A stretch of DNA of 64,000 nt from Streptococcus sp. 29896 (GTDB lineage: Bacteria > Bacillota > Bacilli > Lactobacillales > Streptococcaceae). A model generated the notes under the pieces. The model did no database searches and was not told the origin of the DNA. It worked only from the letters and a program-made list of their open reading frames with translations. The position numbers were made by a program, and so were the translations under genes. Of the stretch, positions 8,198 through 16,846 are shown piece after piece (the first letter of the stretch is position 1; each line of letters starts with the position of its first letter). The stretch lies in assembly GCF_032594915.1 (NCBI RefSeq), contig NZ_CP118733.1, positions 372,001-436,000 on the forward strand. The letters are read 5' to 3'.

Positions 8198-9658
8198 ATG
8201 GATTCATTTTTTAAGTTAAAAGAACACGGTACGACCGTTTCGACTGAAATCATGGCGGGTCTTACGACTTTCTTCGCTATGTCATATATCTTGTTTGTCA
8301 ACCCAAGCATCTTAAGTGTTGCAGGGATGCCATCTCAAGCTGTTTTCTTGGCAACAATTATTGCCAGTGCGGTTTCTACACTAGTTATGGGGCTATTCGC
8401 TAATGTTCCTTATGCATTGGCACCAGGGATGGGGCTAAACGCCTTCTTTACCTATACAGTGGTTATTGGTCTTGGTTTTACTTGGCAAGAAGCTTTAGCA
8501 ATGGTTTTCCTTTGCGGTCTGTTTAATGTTTTTATTACTGTTACAAAGGTTCGTAAGAGCATTATCAAGGCGATTCCAGTTAGTTTGCAACATGCAATTG
8601 GTGGTGGTATCGGGGTATTTGTTGCCTATCTTGGTTTTAAAAATTCAAACTTGATTACCTTCTTGACATCTGGTTCTGACATTATTACAGTTAACGGAGT
8701 TGCTCCTGCGGATGCAACTGCTGAAACCTTCTCAAACGGGGTCTTTTCAGTATTTGCAGGCGGTGGTGTTGTACCAGGGATTTCGACCTTTACAGATCCA
8801 AGTGTTCTCTTGACAGTGTTCGGTCTCCTCTTGACAGCTGTTTTGGTTATTAAGAACGTACGTGGTGCAATTTTGATTGGAATCGTCGCAACAACTTTGG
8901 CTGGTATTCCAGCGGGTGTTGTAGACCTTTCTACCATTGATTTTGCAAATAACAATATCGGTACAGCCTTTGCGGAGCTTGGTACGACTTTCTTAGCAGC
9001 TTTTGGTGGTCTATCTTCGCTCTTTGCTGATTCAAGTCGTCTACCACTTGTTTTGATGACTATCTTTGCATTCAGCTTGTCAGATACCTTTGATACGCTT
9101 GGTACCTTTATCGGCACAGGTCGTAAGACTGGTATTTTCTCAGAAGAAGATGAGAAAGCCCTTGAAAATGGTACAGGCTTTAACTCTAAAATGGACAAGG
9201 CGCTCTTTGCAGATGCGATTGGTACTTCAATCGGTGCCCTCTTCGGTACATCAAATACAACAACCTATGTGGAGTCAGCTGCAGGTATCTCTGCGGGAGG
9301 TCGTACTGGTTTGACAGCTGTTACGACAGCGGTGCTCTTCTTGCTTTCTATCCTCATCTTGCCATTTATCGGTATTGTGCCAGCTGCGGCAACCTCTCCT
9401 GCCTTGATTATCGTTGGTGTGATGATGGTTTCATCCTTCTTGGATGTTGACTGGAGCCACTTTGAAGATGCCCTTCCAGCCTTCTTCGCAGCCTTCTTCA
9501 TGGCACTTTGCTTCTCTATCTCATACGGTATTGCAGCAGCCTTTATCTTCTATTGCTTGGTGAAAGTATCAACAGGTAAAGCTAAAGAAATTCACCCAAT
9601 CCTTTGGGGAGCAACTGGTCTCTTTATCCTCAACTTTATCATCCTTGCAATTTTGTAA
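8198..9658 (+). CDS. NCS2-family nucleobase permease (guanine/hypoxanthine/adenine type)
   Basis: 486 residues with about 12-14 hydrophobic segments. Family-typical stretches are TFFAMSYILFVNPSIL at the N-terminus, GLNAFFTYTV, HAIGGGIG, and the FDTLGTFIGTG and SNTTTYVESAAGI motifs of the AzgA/PbuG (xanthine/uracil permease) family. It should import purine bases by proton symport. It is monocistronic: its own promoter lies upstream and a strong terminator at 9673-9700. The exact base specificity is not resolved, so no symbol is given. Confidence 0.9.
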   Translation: MDSFFKLKEHGTTVSTEIMAGLTTFFAMSYILFVNPSILSVAGMPSQAVFLATIIASAVSTLVMGLFANVPYALAPGMGLNAFFTYTVVIGLGFTWQEALAMVFLCGLFNVFITVTKVRKSIIKAIPVSLQHAIGGGIGVFVAYLGFKNSNLITFLTSGSDIITVNGVAPADATAETFSNGVFSVFAGGGVVPGISTFTDPSVLLTVFGLLLTAVLVIKNVRGAILIGIVATTLAGIPAGVVDLSTIDFANNNIGTAFAELGTTFLAAFGGLSSLFADSSRLPLVLMTIFAFSLSDTFDTLGTFIGTGRKTGIFSEEDEKALENGTGFNSKMDKALFADAIGTSIGALFGTSNTTTYVESAAGISAGGRTGLTAVTTAVLFLLSILILPFIGIVPAAATSPALIIVGVMMVSSFLDVDWSHFEDALPAFFAAFFMALCFSISYGIAAAFIFYCLVKVSTGKAKEIHPILWGATGLFILNFIILAIL

Positions 9659-9672
9659 GCAATATTCTTGAC

Positions 9673-9700
9673 AAACTGGGCTTGTCCCAGTTTTTCTTTT
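9673..9700 (+). terminator. Rho-independent terminator after the permease
   Basis: AAACTGGG (9673-9680) pairs with CCCAGTTT (9686-9693) around a 5-base loop, followed by a T-rich tract. Confidence 0.85.
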
Positions 9701-9709
9701 GGGAAGAAA

Positions 9710-9738
9710 ATGACAAAAAGGTCCTCTTATGATATAAT
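9710..9738 (+). promoter_or_regulatory. tsaE promoter, extended -10
   Basis: ATGACA (9710-9715), a 17-base spacer and TGATATAAT with TATAAT at 9733-9738. The predicted transcription start at about 9745 falls at, or one base before, the ATG at 9746, so the mRNA would have essentially no leader. Confidence 0.65.
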
Positions 9739-9745
9739 GATGGGT

Positions 9746-10186
9746 ATGTATAGTCAAAATGAAGCGACATTAGTGGCAATTGGAGAGAAGCTCGGTAGAG
9801 TCCTTCAGCCTAATCAGGTTTTGGTTTTATCTGGTGAATTGGGGGCTGGAAAAACAACCTTTACCAAGGGGTTAGCCCTAGGGCTTGATATCAAACAGAT
9901 GATTAAAAGTCCAACCTATACCATCGTGAGGGAGTACGAGGGGCGCCTACCTCTCTATCACCTAGATGTTTACCGCATTGGTGATGATCCTGATTCAATC
10001 GATTTGGATGACTTTCTCTATGGAAATGGCGTGACGGTCATTGAGTGGGGGGATTTGCTTGATTCTAGCTTATTGGATGACTACCTCTTCATTCGAATCG
10101 AGAAAGAAGGGAACGGTCGTCGTTTAACCTTCCAACCACATGGTCCAAAGAGTGAGCGTCTAGCAGAGGCGGTTCAGTATGATTAA
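9746..10186 (+). CDS. tsaE: tRNA threonylcarbamoyladenosine biosynthesis ATPase TsaE
   Basis: 146 residues with the P-loop GELGAGKTT near residue 32 and the family phrases SPTYTIV and YHLDVYRI. TsaE acts with TsaB and TsaD in t6A37 modification of tRNAs reading ANN codons. The start at 9746 (MYSQNEATL) gives the normal family length. A longer in-frame start at 9668 would place the promoter -10 box and the preceding terminator inside the gene, so I rejected it. It overlaps the next gene by 8 bases (ATG inside GTATGATTAA), implying translational coupling. Confidence 0.93.
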   Translation: MYSQNEATLVAIGEKLGRVLQPNQVLVLSGELGAGKTTFTKGLALGLDIKQMIKSPTYTIVREYEGRLPLYHLDVYRIGDDPDSIDLDDFLYGNGVTVIEWGDLLDSSLLDDYLFIRIEKEGNGRRLTFQPHGPKSERLAEAVQYD

Positions 10187-10697
10187 GAAAGAAATCTATT
10201 TTAGCGAGGCGGAACCGTCAGATGCAGCAGCCTTTATTGACTTTATGAATCAGGTGGCTCTTGAAACAGATTTCTTGGTGATGGATGAGACGGGCTTTGG
10301 CTTTAGTCAAGAGCAGATGGAGACTATTTTTGAGGCTGGGATTGAAAATCCTCGAGAGCTATGTCTCTTGGCAAAGGTTGGCTCAGAAGTGATTGGGGCC
10401 ATTTCTGTCAAATCCTTTCGTCAGTTTCGGATCAGCCATATCGGGACGATTTTTATTGCGATAAAAAAAGAGTATTGGGGTCATGGCATTGGTTCCATAC
10501 TCCTAGAAGAAGTTAGTCACTGGGCCAAAGAAGTGGGCTTGTTGAGTCGGTTGGAGTTGACCGTTCAGGTCAGAAACCAGGCAGCTGTCCATTTGTATCA
10601 AAAATTTGGCTTTGAAATTGAAGGCACTCAAAAACGGGGTGCCAGAACTGATGAAGGAGAATGGCTTGACCTCTATTACATGGGCAAGCTCATATAA
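10179..10697 (+). CDS. GNAT-family N-acetyltransferase
   Basis: 172 residues with the GNAT fold. The acetyl-CoA-binding segment is YWGHGIGSILLEEV (pattern R/Q-x-x-G-x-G/A, with HGIGS), followed by the VQVRNQAAVHLYQKFGF motif typical of small-molecule or protein acetyltransferases. The substrate is unknown. It overlaps tsaE by 8 bases and precedes the LCP gene by 6, so the three form one operon. Its place beside tsaE recalls RimI, but the sequence resembles general YhhY/PhnO-like GNATs more, so no symbol is given. Confidence 0.85.
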   Translation: MIKKEIYFSEAEPSDAAAFIDFMNQVALETDFLVMDETGFGFSQEQMETIFEAGIENPRELCLLAKVGSEVIGAISVKSFRQFRISHIGTIFIAIKKEYWGHGIGSILLEEVSHWAKEVGLLSRLELTVQVRNQAAVHLYQKFGFEIEGTQKRGARTDEGEWLDLYYMGKLI

Positions 10698-10703
10698 ATC
10701 TTT

Positions 10704-11864
10704 ATGAAGAAAATTGGATTCAAAATTGCTGGAATGTTGGGCTTGATCATTGCCCTGACAGTTGGAGCAGGTGCCCTTTATGGGACCACCTTGTTAAATT
10801 ACTCTACGGATGCCATTTCAAAAACATTTAAAACCCTCAATAACTCAGATGAAGAGTATGATGTGATTGAAGCGACTGAACCATTGACCATTCTCTTGAT
10901 GGGGGTCGACATGGACCAGGCCACTCGAGGAGGCAACTGGGAAGAGGGGCGTAGTGATTCCATGATTCTCTTGACAGTTAATCCCCAGACCAAAACAACG
11001 ACTATGATGAGTTTGACACGCGATATCATGGTTGAAATTGCAAATGGTGATGGAACATCAAGCGGAGCGATTGAAAAACTCAACCATTCGTATAGCTATG
11101 GTCAGGCAGAGATGGCTGTGGCGACCATCGAAAAAATGATGGACATCAACATCAATCGCTACGTGGAAATCAATATGGACGGCTTGGTGGAGTTAGTCGA
11201 TGCAGTTGGTGGTATCACAGTTAACAATACCCTGGGTTTTACCATCTCAATTGATGAGTATGAGCCTGCTTATACTGCGACAGTTGCACCTGGTGTTCAG
11301 TTAGTAAATGGTGACCAGGCCTTAGTCTATGCTCGAATGCGTTATGATGATCCAGAGGGCGATTATGGTCGGCAGAAACGCCAGCGGGAAGTTATCATGG
11401 CAATCGTAAAAAAATTACTTAAGCTGGAAGGTTTTACCCAGTATAAGAAGATTTTGGATGCGATTTCCAACAACATGCGGACGGATATTGAAATCTCCAC
11501 TGCGACCATCCCAAGTCTCTTAGGTTACCGGGATTCGCTGACAACCATTGAGTCCTACCAGTTGACGGGGCAAGATGCGATGATCGATGGTGTTTCTTAC
11601 CAAATCCCAACCAGTGAGCATGTCTATGAAATGCAAAATATCCTGAAAAAATCACTGGGGCTTGCAACGGTGACAGAAGTTGTGACCAATATTCAGGTCT
11701 ATGAAGAGATGAATTGGTTGCCAAGTCCAGTAACTGTACTGGATGCCTATACCAATGAAATCGTCTTGGAGGGCTACGGACTTCCTGCTGAGACGGAAGC
11801 TAGCTCGACAAGTGGTTCAGAAACCAGCAGTAGCGAAGAGACGACAGAATCAAGTTCAGAATAA
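10704..11864 (+). CDS. brpA: LytR-CpsA-Psr (LCP) family wall-polymer ligase, BrpA-like
   Basis: 386 residues: a short cytoplasmic start, one membrane segment at about residues 8-31, an extracytoplasmic LCP domain and a Ser/Glu-rich tail. LCP signatures are LLMGVDMD, the RSDSMILLTVNP segment, SLTRDIMVEI and ARMRYDDPEGDYGR (catalytic Arg and Asp residues). LCP enzymes transfer polyisoprenyl-phosphate-linked glycopolymers to peptidoglycan. Position directly after tsaE and a GNAT gene matches brpA of Streptococcus mutans. The symbol is by synteny; orthology to LytR is the alternative name. Confidence 0.85.
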   Translation: MKKIGFKIAGMLGLIIALTVGAGALYGTTLLNYSTDAISKTFKTLNNSDEEYDVIEATEPLTILLMGVDMDQATRGGNWEEGRSDSMILLTVNPQTKTTTMMSLTRDIMVEIANGDGTSSGAIEKLNHSYSYGQAEMAVATIEKMMDININRYVEINMDGLVELVDAVGGITVNNTLGFTISIDEYEPAYTATVAPGVQLVNGDQALVYARMRYDDPEGDYGRQKRQREVIMAIVKKLLKLEGFTQYKKILDAISNNMRTDIEISTATIPSLLGYRDSLTTIESYQLTGQDAMIDGVSYQIPTSEHVYEMQNILKKSLGLATVTEVVTNIQVYEEMNWLPSPVTVLDAYTNEIVLEGYGLPAETEASSTSGSETSSSEETTESSSE

Positions 11865-11897
11865 GAAAAACCTTGTCATTGGACAAGGTTTTCTTGG
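11865..11897. terminator. Bidirectional terminator
   Basis: Arms AAAACCTTGTC and GACAAGGTTTT enclose a short loop with T-rich (plus) and A-rich (minus) flanks. It lies between the LCP gene and the convergent small membrane protein, overlapping the stop of the latter. Confidence 0.8.
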
Positions 11898-12184
11898 TTT
11901 TCGCTTGTTGCGGGGAGATGTTTTTTGATTTCTTCCAGGTTTCCGGCAATGCTTTGCTGATAGGTCCGTAACTTGTAGGTTAAGTCCTGGGACATGTCTT
12001 GCAAGGGTTGGCGGTAGGATAAAATGGTGTTTAGGTGCTGCTGGATGGCTTCTTTTTCTTGTGTCAACTCGGTAACCAAATCCAAGGTTTCTTTTGCTTC
12101 AGCCTGGATTTTTTTGCGGTTGGACACAACTTGGAAGGCGATGCTTGCAGCGCCGATTCCTGCGATAAGGTGAGATAGTTTCAT
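11876..12184 (-). CDS. Small membrane-anchored coiled-coil protein, function unknown
   Basis: 102 residues. One hydrophobic segment at the N-terminus (LIAGIGAASIAFQVV) is followed by a long charged region (NRKKIQAEAKETLDL onward) predicted to be helical or coiled coil, the pattern of YtxH-like proteins. The start at 12184 is chosen because GGAGAG lies 4 bases upstream; it begins 1 base after the HIT stop codon, so translation is probably coupled. No enzymatic motif is seen. Confidence 0.75.
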   Translation of the reverse strand: MKLSHLIAGIGAASIAFQVVSNRKKIQAEAKETLDLVTELTQEKEAIQQHLNTILSYRQPLQDMSQDLTYKLRTYQQSIAGNLEEIKKHLPATSENQENLVQ

Positions 12185-12185
12185 A

Positions 12186-12599
12186 TTACTCTCCAATCTG
12201 TAAGAGTTGGGACAAGCGACCTAGTTCATCGAAATCAGGTTGATTGGTTGCAAATGTGATTGCCAGGCCATCTTGGTCATCAAACCGTGGCAGAAGATGG
12301 AAATGGGTGTGGAAGACGGTTTGTCCCGCAGCTTCTTCGCTATTATTGAGGAGGTTGATGCCATTGGCGCCAAGTTTGTCCTTCAATTGATTGGCGATGA
12401 GAGGTATTTTGCTGAAAATGGCTGTGCTGGTTTGGCCATCCAGGTCCAAGAGATTGCGGAAATGTTTTTTAGGAATAACCAGGGTATGGCCAGGAGTGAC
12501 TTGGGTGATGTCCAAGAAAGCAAGTACCTCTTGGTCTTCGTAGACTTTGGCAGCTGGAATCTCTCCAGCAACAATCTTACAAAAAATACAATCTGACAT
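12186..12599 (-). CDS. HIT-family protein (histidine triad hydrolase)
   Basis: 137 residues with the zinc-like N-terminal CIFCKI segment and the histidine triad HTHFHLLP (H-x-H-x-H-x-x). These proteins hydrolyse nucleotide phosphoramidates such as AMP-lysine. The start at 12599 (MSDCIFCK) has AGAGG upstream. It is the first gene of a two-gene unit with the small membrane protein and divergent from ecsA, the same arrangement as hit-ecsAB in other Firmicutes. Confidence 0.92.
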   Translation of the reverse strand: MSDCIFCKIVAGEIPAAKVYEDQEVLAFLDITQVTPGHTLVIPKKHFRNLLDLDGQTSTAIFSKIPLIANQLKDKLGANGINLLNNSEEAAGQTVFHTHFHLLPRFDDQDGLAITFATNQPDFDELGRLSQLLQIGE

Positions 12600-12660
12600 A
12601 AACAAACCTCTTTCAGGAATTTTTGGTATAATAATTATATCAAATTACGGGAAGAAATGT

Positions 12661-13395
12661 ATGTTAGAAGTAAAAAATCTCACGGGCGGTTACGCCAATA
12701 TTCCAGTCTTAAAAGATGTTAGTTTTCAGGTAGGGGACGGTGAATTGGTTGGCTTGATTGGCTTAAATGGTGCGGGGAAATCAACGACGATCAAGGAAAT
12801 TATAGGCCTCTTGCAACCCTATGGTGGCACCATCAAGGTCAATGACTTGGAATTGTCATCAGATTTAAAAGCCTATCGCAAGCAAATTGCCTATATACCA
12901 GAGAGTCCGATTTTGTATGAGGAGTTGACCTTGCGGGAGCATATTGAACTGCTGGCTTTGGCTTACGAATTAGATAAAGAAGCTATGTGGCAAAAAGCGG
13001 ATGGTTTGTTGCAACTCTTTCGATTGCAGGATAAGTTGGACTGGTTCCCATCTACCTTTTCAAAAGGGATGATGCAGAAGGTGATGATTATCTGTGCGCT
13101 CTTGCTAGAAGCTTCTCTCCTAATTGTGGATGAGCCGTTTTTAGGTTTGGATCCGTTGGCGATTTCGGACTTGGTCAGCTTGTTGGAAAAAGAGAAGGCG
13201 CTAGGGCGGTCGATTTTAATGTCAACCCACGTCCTTGACTCTGCTGAGAGATTGTGTGATCGATTTGTTGTGCTCCATAGTGGGCAAGTAATTGCAGATG
13301 GGGATTTGGGTAGCCTGCGGCAGCAATTTGACATGCCAGACGCTAGCTTGAATGACATTTATTTGACCATTACAGCGAGTGGGGTGACAGGATGA
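12661..13395 (+). CDS. ecsA: ABC transporter ATP-binding protein EcsA
   Basis: 244 residues: Walker A GLNGAGKST, a degenerate signature FSKGMMQKV, Walker B LLIVDEPFLGLDP and the H-loop STHVL. It pairs with the permease EcsB. In Bacillus the Ecs transporter affects secretion, competence and intramembrane proteolysis by RasP. TATAAT at 12627-12632 is the likely -10 box and GGGAAG the Shine-Dalgarno. Its last 4 bases overlap ecsB (GGATGA). Confidence 0.92.
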   Translation: MLEVKNLTGGYANIPVLKDVSFQVGDGELVGLIGLNGAGKSTTIKEIIGLLQPYGGTIKVNDLELSSDLKAYRKQIAYIPESPILYEELTLREHIELLALAYELDKEAMWQKADGLLQLFRLQDKLDWFPSTFSKGMMQKVMIICALLLEASLLIVDEPFLGLDPLAISDLVSLLEKEKALGRSILMSTHVLDSAERLCDRFVVLHSGQVIADGDLGSLRQQFDMPDASLNDIYLTITASGVTG

Positions 13396-14438
13396 AGCAA
13401 GTCTTTGCTGGGAGACGGAGGAAATTTTGGAAGCAAATTTCTTCTTACATCCCTTATGTGCTCAATGATCACTTTGTATTAGCTCTACTGTTTTTACTCG
13501 GTTTTGCCTCTCTTCAGTATCGTAGCCTGATGCTGTCTGAAGCTGTTCCAGCTTTGTGGATTTTTTTAGGGATTTTGGGAATCAGTCTCTTGTTGCTCTT
13601 TTCAGGTAGAATCGCAAGCTACATTGAAGCGGCAGACCGACACTATCTCTTGGTTGAAGAGGAGACCTTGGTTCAAGAAGTCAGAGAAGCAAGTCGGCGA
13701 GCGAGTTTGGTTTGGGGAAGTGTATTTGTCCTGGGTCAGTTGTTGCTTGTTCCCTTGTTATTGAAAATTTCTTGGCCAATCTGGGCTGTAGTGCTTTGGA
13801 TTCTTTTCTTTTTAGGGGCAAAGGTTGGCTATCACAATTGGCAAGCTAGTCGGTTGCTGCAAGGTCAGGGCTTGGATTGGACAGCGACGATCTCCAGTGA
13901 AAGAGGGAGAAAACAAGCAGTTCTAGCATTTTTCTCAAACTTTACCCATGTAAAAGGCCTGATATCTTCTGTAAAACCGCGGAAAATACTGGTGACTTGG
14001 CTCAAAAAATGGACGGGTCTAGATCAGTCAGGTTGGGGCTTTCTCTTTTTGAGAGCTTTTGTTCGCCAGGGTGATTTTCTGGTGATTAGCTTGCGCTTAG
14101 TCTTGCTAGGGGTATTGGCTTTGGTCTTTGTCAGTCCTTCTTGGTTGGCGGTTGGACTAGCCTTGCTCTTTCACTATCTCCTTTTGTTCCAACTGCTAGC
14201 CCTTTATCACAGTTACGATTACCACCCCTTAACCAGTCTTTTTCCCTTGGACCATAGCCAAAAAGCTGGTGCTTTTCGACAATTAGTGAGTTTGGTTTTG
14301 AATGTCTTGCTGGGGATCAATTGTTTGGTCTTTCTGCTTGTACAAAGAGATTGGACCATGTTTGCTGTCTTACTCTTGGGGGGATTGTTCCTAAACTATT
14401 TCTATCTGACGATAAAAACGAAGAAATTGATTGACTAA
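13392..14438 (+). CDS. ecsB: ABC transporter permease EcsB
   Basis: 348 residues with six to eight hydrophobic segments, charged at the N-terminus (KQVFAGRRRKFWKQ). Sequence and strict pairing with ecsA identify EcsB. Translation is coupled through the 4-base overlap. No nucleotide-binding motif is present, as expected for the membrane subunit. Confidence 0.9.
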   Translation: MKQVFAGRRRKFWKQISSYIPYVLNDHFVLALLFLLGFASLQYRSLMLSEAVPALWIFLGILGISLLLLFSGRIASYIEAADRHYLLVEEETLVQEVREASRRASLVWGSVFVLGQLLLVPLLLKISWPIWAVVLWILFFLGAKVGYHNWQASRLLQGQGLDWTATISSERGRKQAVLAFFSNFTHVKGLISSVKPRKILVTWLKKWTGLDQSGWGFLFLRAFVRQGDFLVISLRLVLLGVLALVFVSPSWLAVGLALLFHYLLLFQLLALYHSYDYHPLTSLFPLDHSQKAGAFRQLVSLVLNVLLGINCLVFLLVQRDWTMFAVLLLGGLFLNYFYLTIKTKKLID

Positions 14439-14487
14439 CAGCATGAAAACTAGTAAAATAGTAAAGAATTTTTGAAGGAGGAATGGC

Positions 14488-15288
14488 ATGCAGTTTGATA
14501 CGAGTGGTCTTCAACTACAATCTATTGCAGGCAATAGTGGTAAAGCATTTAAGGGCCTTCGGTCAGACGGAACGCCTGTATTTGTAAAATACGAAATGCC
14601 TCCCATTGTGACTGCCTTAGCGAGAGAGCAGATTACTCCGCCCGTTATTTCGACCAATCGGGAGGTTGGATTTGGGAATCGAGTGGAGCAAGAATGGTTG
14701 ACAGGCCGCACCCTTGAAAGACAGGATATGTCTAGCAAGCAGGTTCGGCAGATTTTGGTGCGCTTGCATTATTCACGCATTTTGCTCAACCAAGCCTTGC
14801 AGCTCAATTACAGCTACCAAAGTCCGAGAGATTTGGTGGAAAAATGGCAGAAGGAGGCGCCAGCCCGTCTGTCTAAGAACACCTACTTGCAGTCTATCTG
14901 CCGTGAACTCTTGGCAAATCTACCAGCCTTCCATCAGGAAGTGGCAACCTTTGTTCATGGAGATCTCCATCATAAGAACTGGGTTGAGACCACGAGTGGC
15001 TTGGTCTATTTGACAGACTGGGAGACAGCCTGTGTCACTGACCGCATGATGGATGTGGCCTATCTCTTGACCCATTATGTGCCACGTCAGGCTTGGAAAG
15101 AATGGTTGAAGTCCTACGGTTATAAATACAACAAGACCGTTTTGGCAAAGGTGTATTGGTATGGTCAGTTGGGCTATCTCAATCAAATCACCAAACACGT
15201 AGAAAGTTATAATATGGAAGCGGCCAACAAGGAAATCTATGCGCTTCGTATGTTTAAAGAAGGGTATGTCATAGAAGATGAGAGTTAG
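14488..15288 (+). CDS. ccrZ: Cell-cycle regulator CcrZ (choline/ethanolamine kinase-like fold)
   Basis: 266 residues of the APH/ChoK kinase-like fold. Brenner motif HGDLHHKNW and the metal-binding LTDWETA are intact. In Streptococcus pneumoniae CcrZ couples DNA replication initiation to cell division and is recruited by FtsZ; in Staphylococcus and Bacillus homologues are ribose or 2-deoxyribose kinases. A strong GAAGGAGG Shine-Dalgarno precedes the ATG, and a likely -10 (TAAAAT) lies at about 14455. It overlaps trmB by 11 bases, the same ccrZ-trmB pairing as in pneumococcus. Confidence 0.92.
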   Translation: MQFDTSGLQLQSIAGNSGKAFKGLRSDGTPVFVKYEMPPIVTALAREQITPPVISTNREVGFGNRVEQEWLTGRTLERQDMSSKQVRQILVRLHYSRILLNQALQLNYSYQSPRDLVEKWQKEAPARLSKNTYLQSICRELLANLPAFHQEVATFVHGDLHHKNWVETTSGLVYLTDWETACVTDRMMDVAYLLTHYVPRQAWKEWLKSYGYKYNKTVLAKVYWYGQLGYLNQITKHVESYNMEAANKEIYALRMFKEGYVIEDES

Positions 15289-15916
15289 AAACCGCAAAGG
15301 GGCACCGGAATTATTGGCCCAGTATCCCCAGTATGTTATTTTAAATCCAGAGGATTGCAAGGGAAAATGGGCTGACATTTTTGGAAATGATCATCCGATT
15401 CATATTGAAGTTGGCTCAGGAAAGGGGCGCTTCATTACGGGGATGGCTGCTCAAAATCCAGATATCAACTATATTGGGATTGATATTCAGTTGACGGTCT
15501 TGTCCTATGCCTTGGACCGTGTCGTAGAAGCAGGTTTGCCCAATATCAAACTCTTACAGGTGGATGGATCAAGTTTGACCAATTACTTTAATCCTGCAGA
15601 GATTGACTGTCTTTATCTGAATTTCTCAGATCCATGGCCCAAGAAACGCCATGAAAAGCGTCGTTTGACTTATAAGTCTTTCTTGGATACCTATAAGGAA
15701 ATCTTGCCTGATAAGGGTGAAATTCATTTTAAAACAGATAACCGAGGCTTGTTTGAATACAGTTTAGCAAGTTTCTCACAATACGGCATGATCCTCAATC
15801 AAGTTTGGTTGGATTTGCACGCCAGTGATTTTGAAGGTAATGTCATGACGGAGTACGAAGAGAAATTCTCGAAAAAAGGTCAGGTCATCTACCGCGTTGA
15901 AGCGCAATTTCAATAA
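15278..15916 (+). CDS. trmB: tRNA (guanine-N7-)-methyltransferase TrmB
   Basis: 212 residues. SAM-binding segment [11 protein letters not shown] and the diagnostic [12 protein letters not shown] catalytic loop. It makes m7G46 in tRNA variable loops. Translationally coupled to ccrZ by an 11-base overlap with the start in ATGAGAGTTAG. Confidence 0.96.
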   Translation: MRVRNRKGAPELLAQYPQYVILNPEDCKGKWADIFGNDHPIHIEVGSGKGRFITGMAAQNPDINYIGIDIQLTVLSYALDRVVEAGLPNIKLLQVDGSSLTNYFNPAEIDCLYLNFSDPWPKKRHEKRRLTYKSFLDTYKEILPDKGEIHFKTDNRGLFEYSLASFSQYGMILNQVWLDLHASDFEGNVMTEYEEKFSKKGQVIYRVEAQFQ

Positions 15917-15920
15917 GGGA

Positions 15921-16056
15921 GTGGGAAAGAACTCGACTGGTCTAAAAAAGAGTTCGTCTTCCCACCCCCGCACAGTTGATTAGGTCAGATTTGGAGTGTA
16001 AAACACGAACAAATCTGCCAATCAACCACTGCGCTGAGATGTTGACACGAACTCTG
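15921..16056. repeat. Intergenic element of nested inverted repeats
   Basis: GTGGGAA-GAACTC (15921-15934) pairs with GAGTTC-TTCCCAC (15950-15964). A second long hairpin pairs GTTGATT (15975-15981) with AATCAAC (16020-16026) and CAGATTTG (15986-15993) with CAAATCTG (16010-16017), with a small GTGT/ACAC stem in its loop. ACGAACTC (16047-16054) can alternatively pair with GAGTTCGT (15950-15957). The architecture resembles mobile intergenic repeats (MITE-like) of streptococci; I cannot name it. Confidence 0.55.
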
Positions 16057-16063
16057 AGTAGTG

Positions 16064-16100
16064 GAGCTGGGCTTTTTGCCCAGCCTTTTATTTTTTTTAT
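16064..16100 (+). terminator. Strong terminator upstream of the rimP operon
   Basis: GCTGGGC (16066-16072) pairs with GCCCAGC (16078-16084) around TTTTT, followed by a long T tract. It ends ccrZ-trmB transcription. Confidence 0.85.
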
Positions 16101-16238
16101 TGCTGGATGAGGAAAACGGAAAGAGGGACTGTTTGGAATGGAAATGAAAGCAGGGCATCTTGGGGTGGAAGTTTGGTTAGATAAGCAAATAAAAATTCCA
16201 AGCAAAAACGTTTACAGGTTGGTGATTTATCGTTTTCC

Positions 16239-16267
16239 TTTACAGTTTGTCGCTTTTGTGGTAAAAT
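16239..16267 (+). promoter_or_regulatory. Promoter of the rimP-nusA-infB operon
   Basis: TTTACA (16239-16244), a 17-base spacer and TAAAAT (16262-16267). The transcript would begin at about 16274 and contain a hairpin (about 16291-16315: AAAGGG with CCCTTT and TTGAC with GTCAG, loop GTCA) directly before the AAGGAGG Shine-Dalgarno of rimP. Confidence 0.6.
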
Positions 16268-16339
16268 TTAGGATAGAAATAAAGTGGAAAGGGGTTGACG
16301 TCAGTCAGCCCTTTATGTGTTAAGAAAAAGGAGGTAAAG

Positions 16340-16810
16340 ATGACCAGTATTGTAGAAATCGTTACCCAAACCATCGAGCCAGTGATTCAGGCGCCCTATG
16401 AACTAGTGGATGTTGAGTACGGTAAGATGGGTGGGGACTATGTGCTATCCATCTTTATAGACAAGGAAGGTGGCATTAGTTTGCAGGACACGGCGGATTT
16501 ATCAGAGTTGATTAGTCCCCTCTTGGATACCATCCAACCAGATCCCTTCCCTGATCAGTATATGTTGGAGGTGACCAGTCCAGGTTTGGAACGTCCCTTA
16601 AAAACAGCTGCTGCTCTTGAGCAGGCTGTTGGGAAGTATATTCATGTCAAACTTTATCAGGCTATTGACAAGGTTAAGATTTTTGAAGGAACACTCCTGT
16701 CATTTGATGGCGAGCAGCTAGAGTTAGAGTACCTAGATAAGACTCGTAAGAAACAAGTGACCATCCCGTATTCAACTGTTGCTAAGGCTCGTTTAGCCGT
16801 AAAATTTTAA
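16340..16810 (+). CDS. rimP: Ribosome maturation factor RimP
   Basis: 156 residues, two-domain RimP with the phrases [28 protein letters not shown] and [11 protein letters not shown]. It is needed for 30S subunit maturation. The start at 16340 follows AAGGAGG with good spacing; an upstream in-frame start lacks family support. First gene of the rimP-nusA-ylxR-ylxQ-infB operon. Confidence 0.96.
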   Translation: MTSIVEIVTQTIEPVIQAPYELVDVEYGKMGGDYVLSIFIDKEGGISLQDTADLSELISPLLDTIQPDPFPDQYMLEVTSPGLERPLKTAAALEQAVGKYIHVKLYQAIDKVKIFEGTLLSFDGEQLELEYLDKTRKKQVTIPYSTVAKARLAVKF

Positions 16811-16821
16811 GTAAGAAAGGA

Positions 16822-16838
16822 CCTTTTGTTACAAAAGG
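16822..16838 (+). promoter_or_regulatory. Hairpin covering the nusA ribosome-binding site
   Basis: CCTTTTG (16822-16828), loop TTA, CAAAAGG (16832-16838). The right arm is the only Shine-Dalgarno-like sequence before the nusA ATG at 16847, so the hairpin would mask it. Confidence 0.5.
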
Positions 16839-16846
16839 AAATCATC

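Larger units (their letters stand above)
15917..16339 (+). other. 423-base intergenic region between trmB and rimP
   Basis: No coding frame can be supported. It contains a multi-hairpin block (15921-16026), a strong terminator (16064-16100), a promoter (16239-16267) and a leader hairpin just before the rimP Shine-Dalgarno. A partial cre-like match (CAAAAACGTTTACA, 16203-16216, 12 of 14 but lacking the G at position 2) is also present. Confidence 0.6.

Noticed and set aside
9668..9745. N-terminal extension of TsaE by 26 residues
   Set aside because: It would contain the permease terminator and the -10 box, and does not fit the family length.
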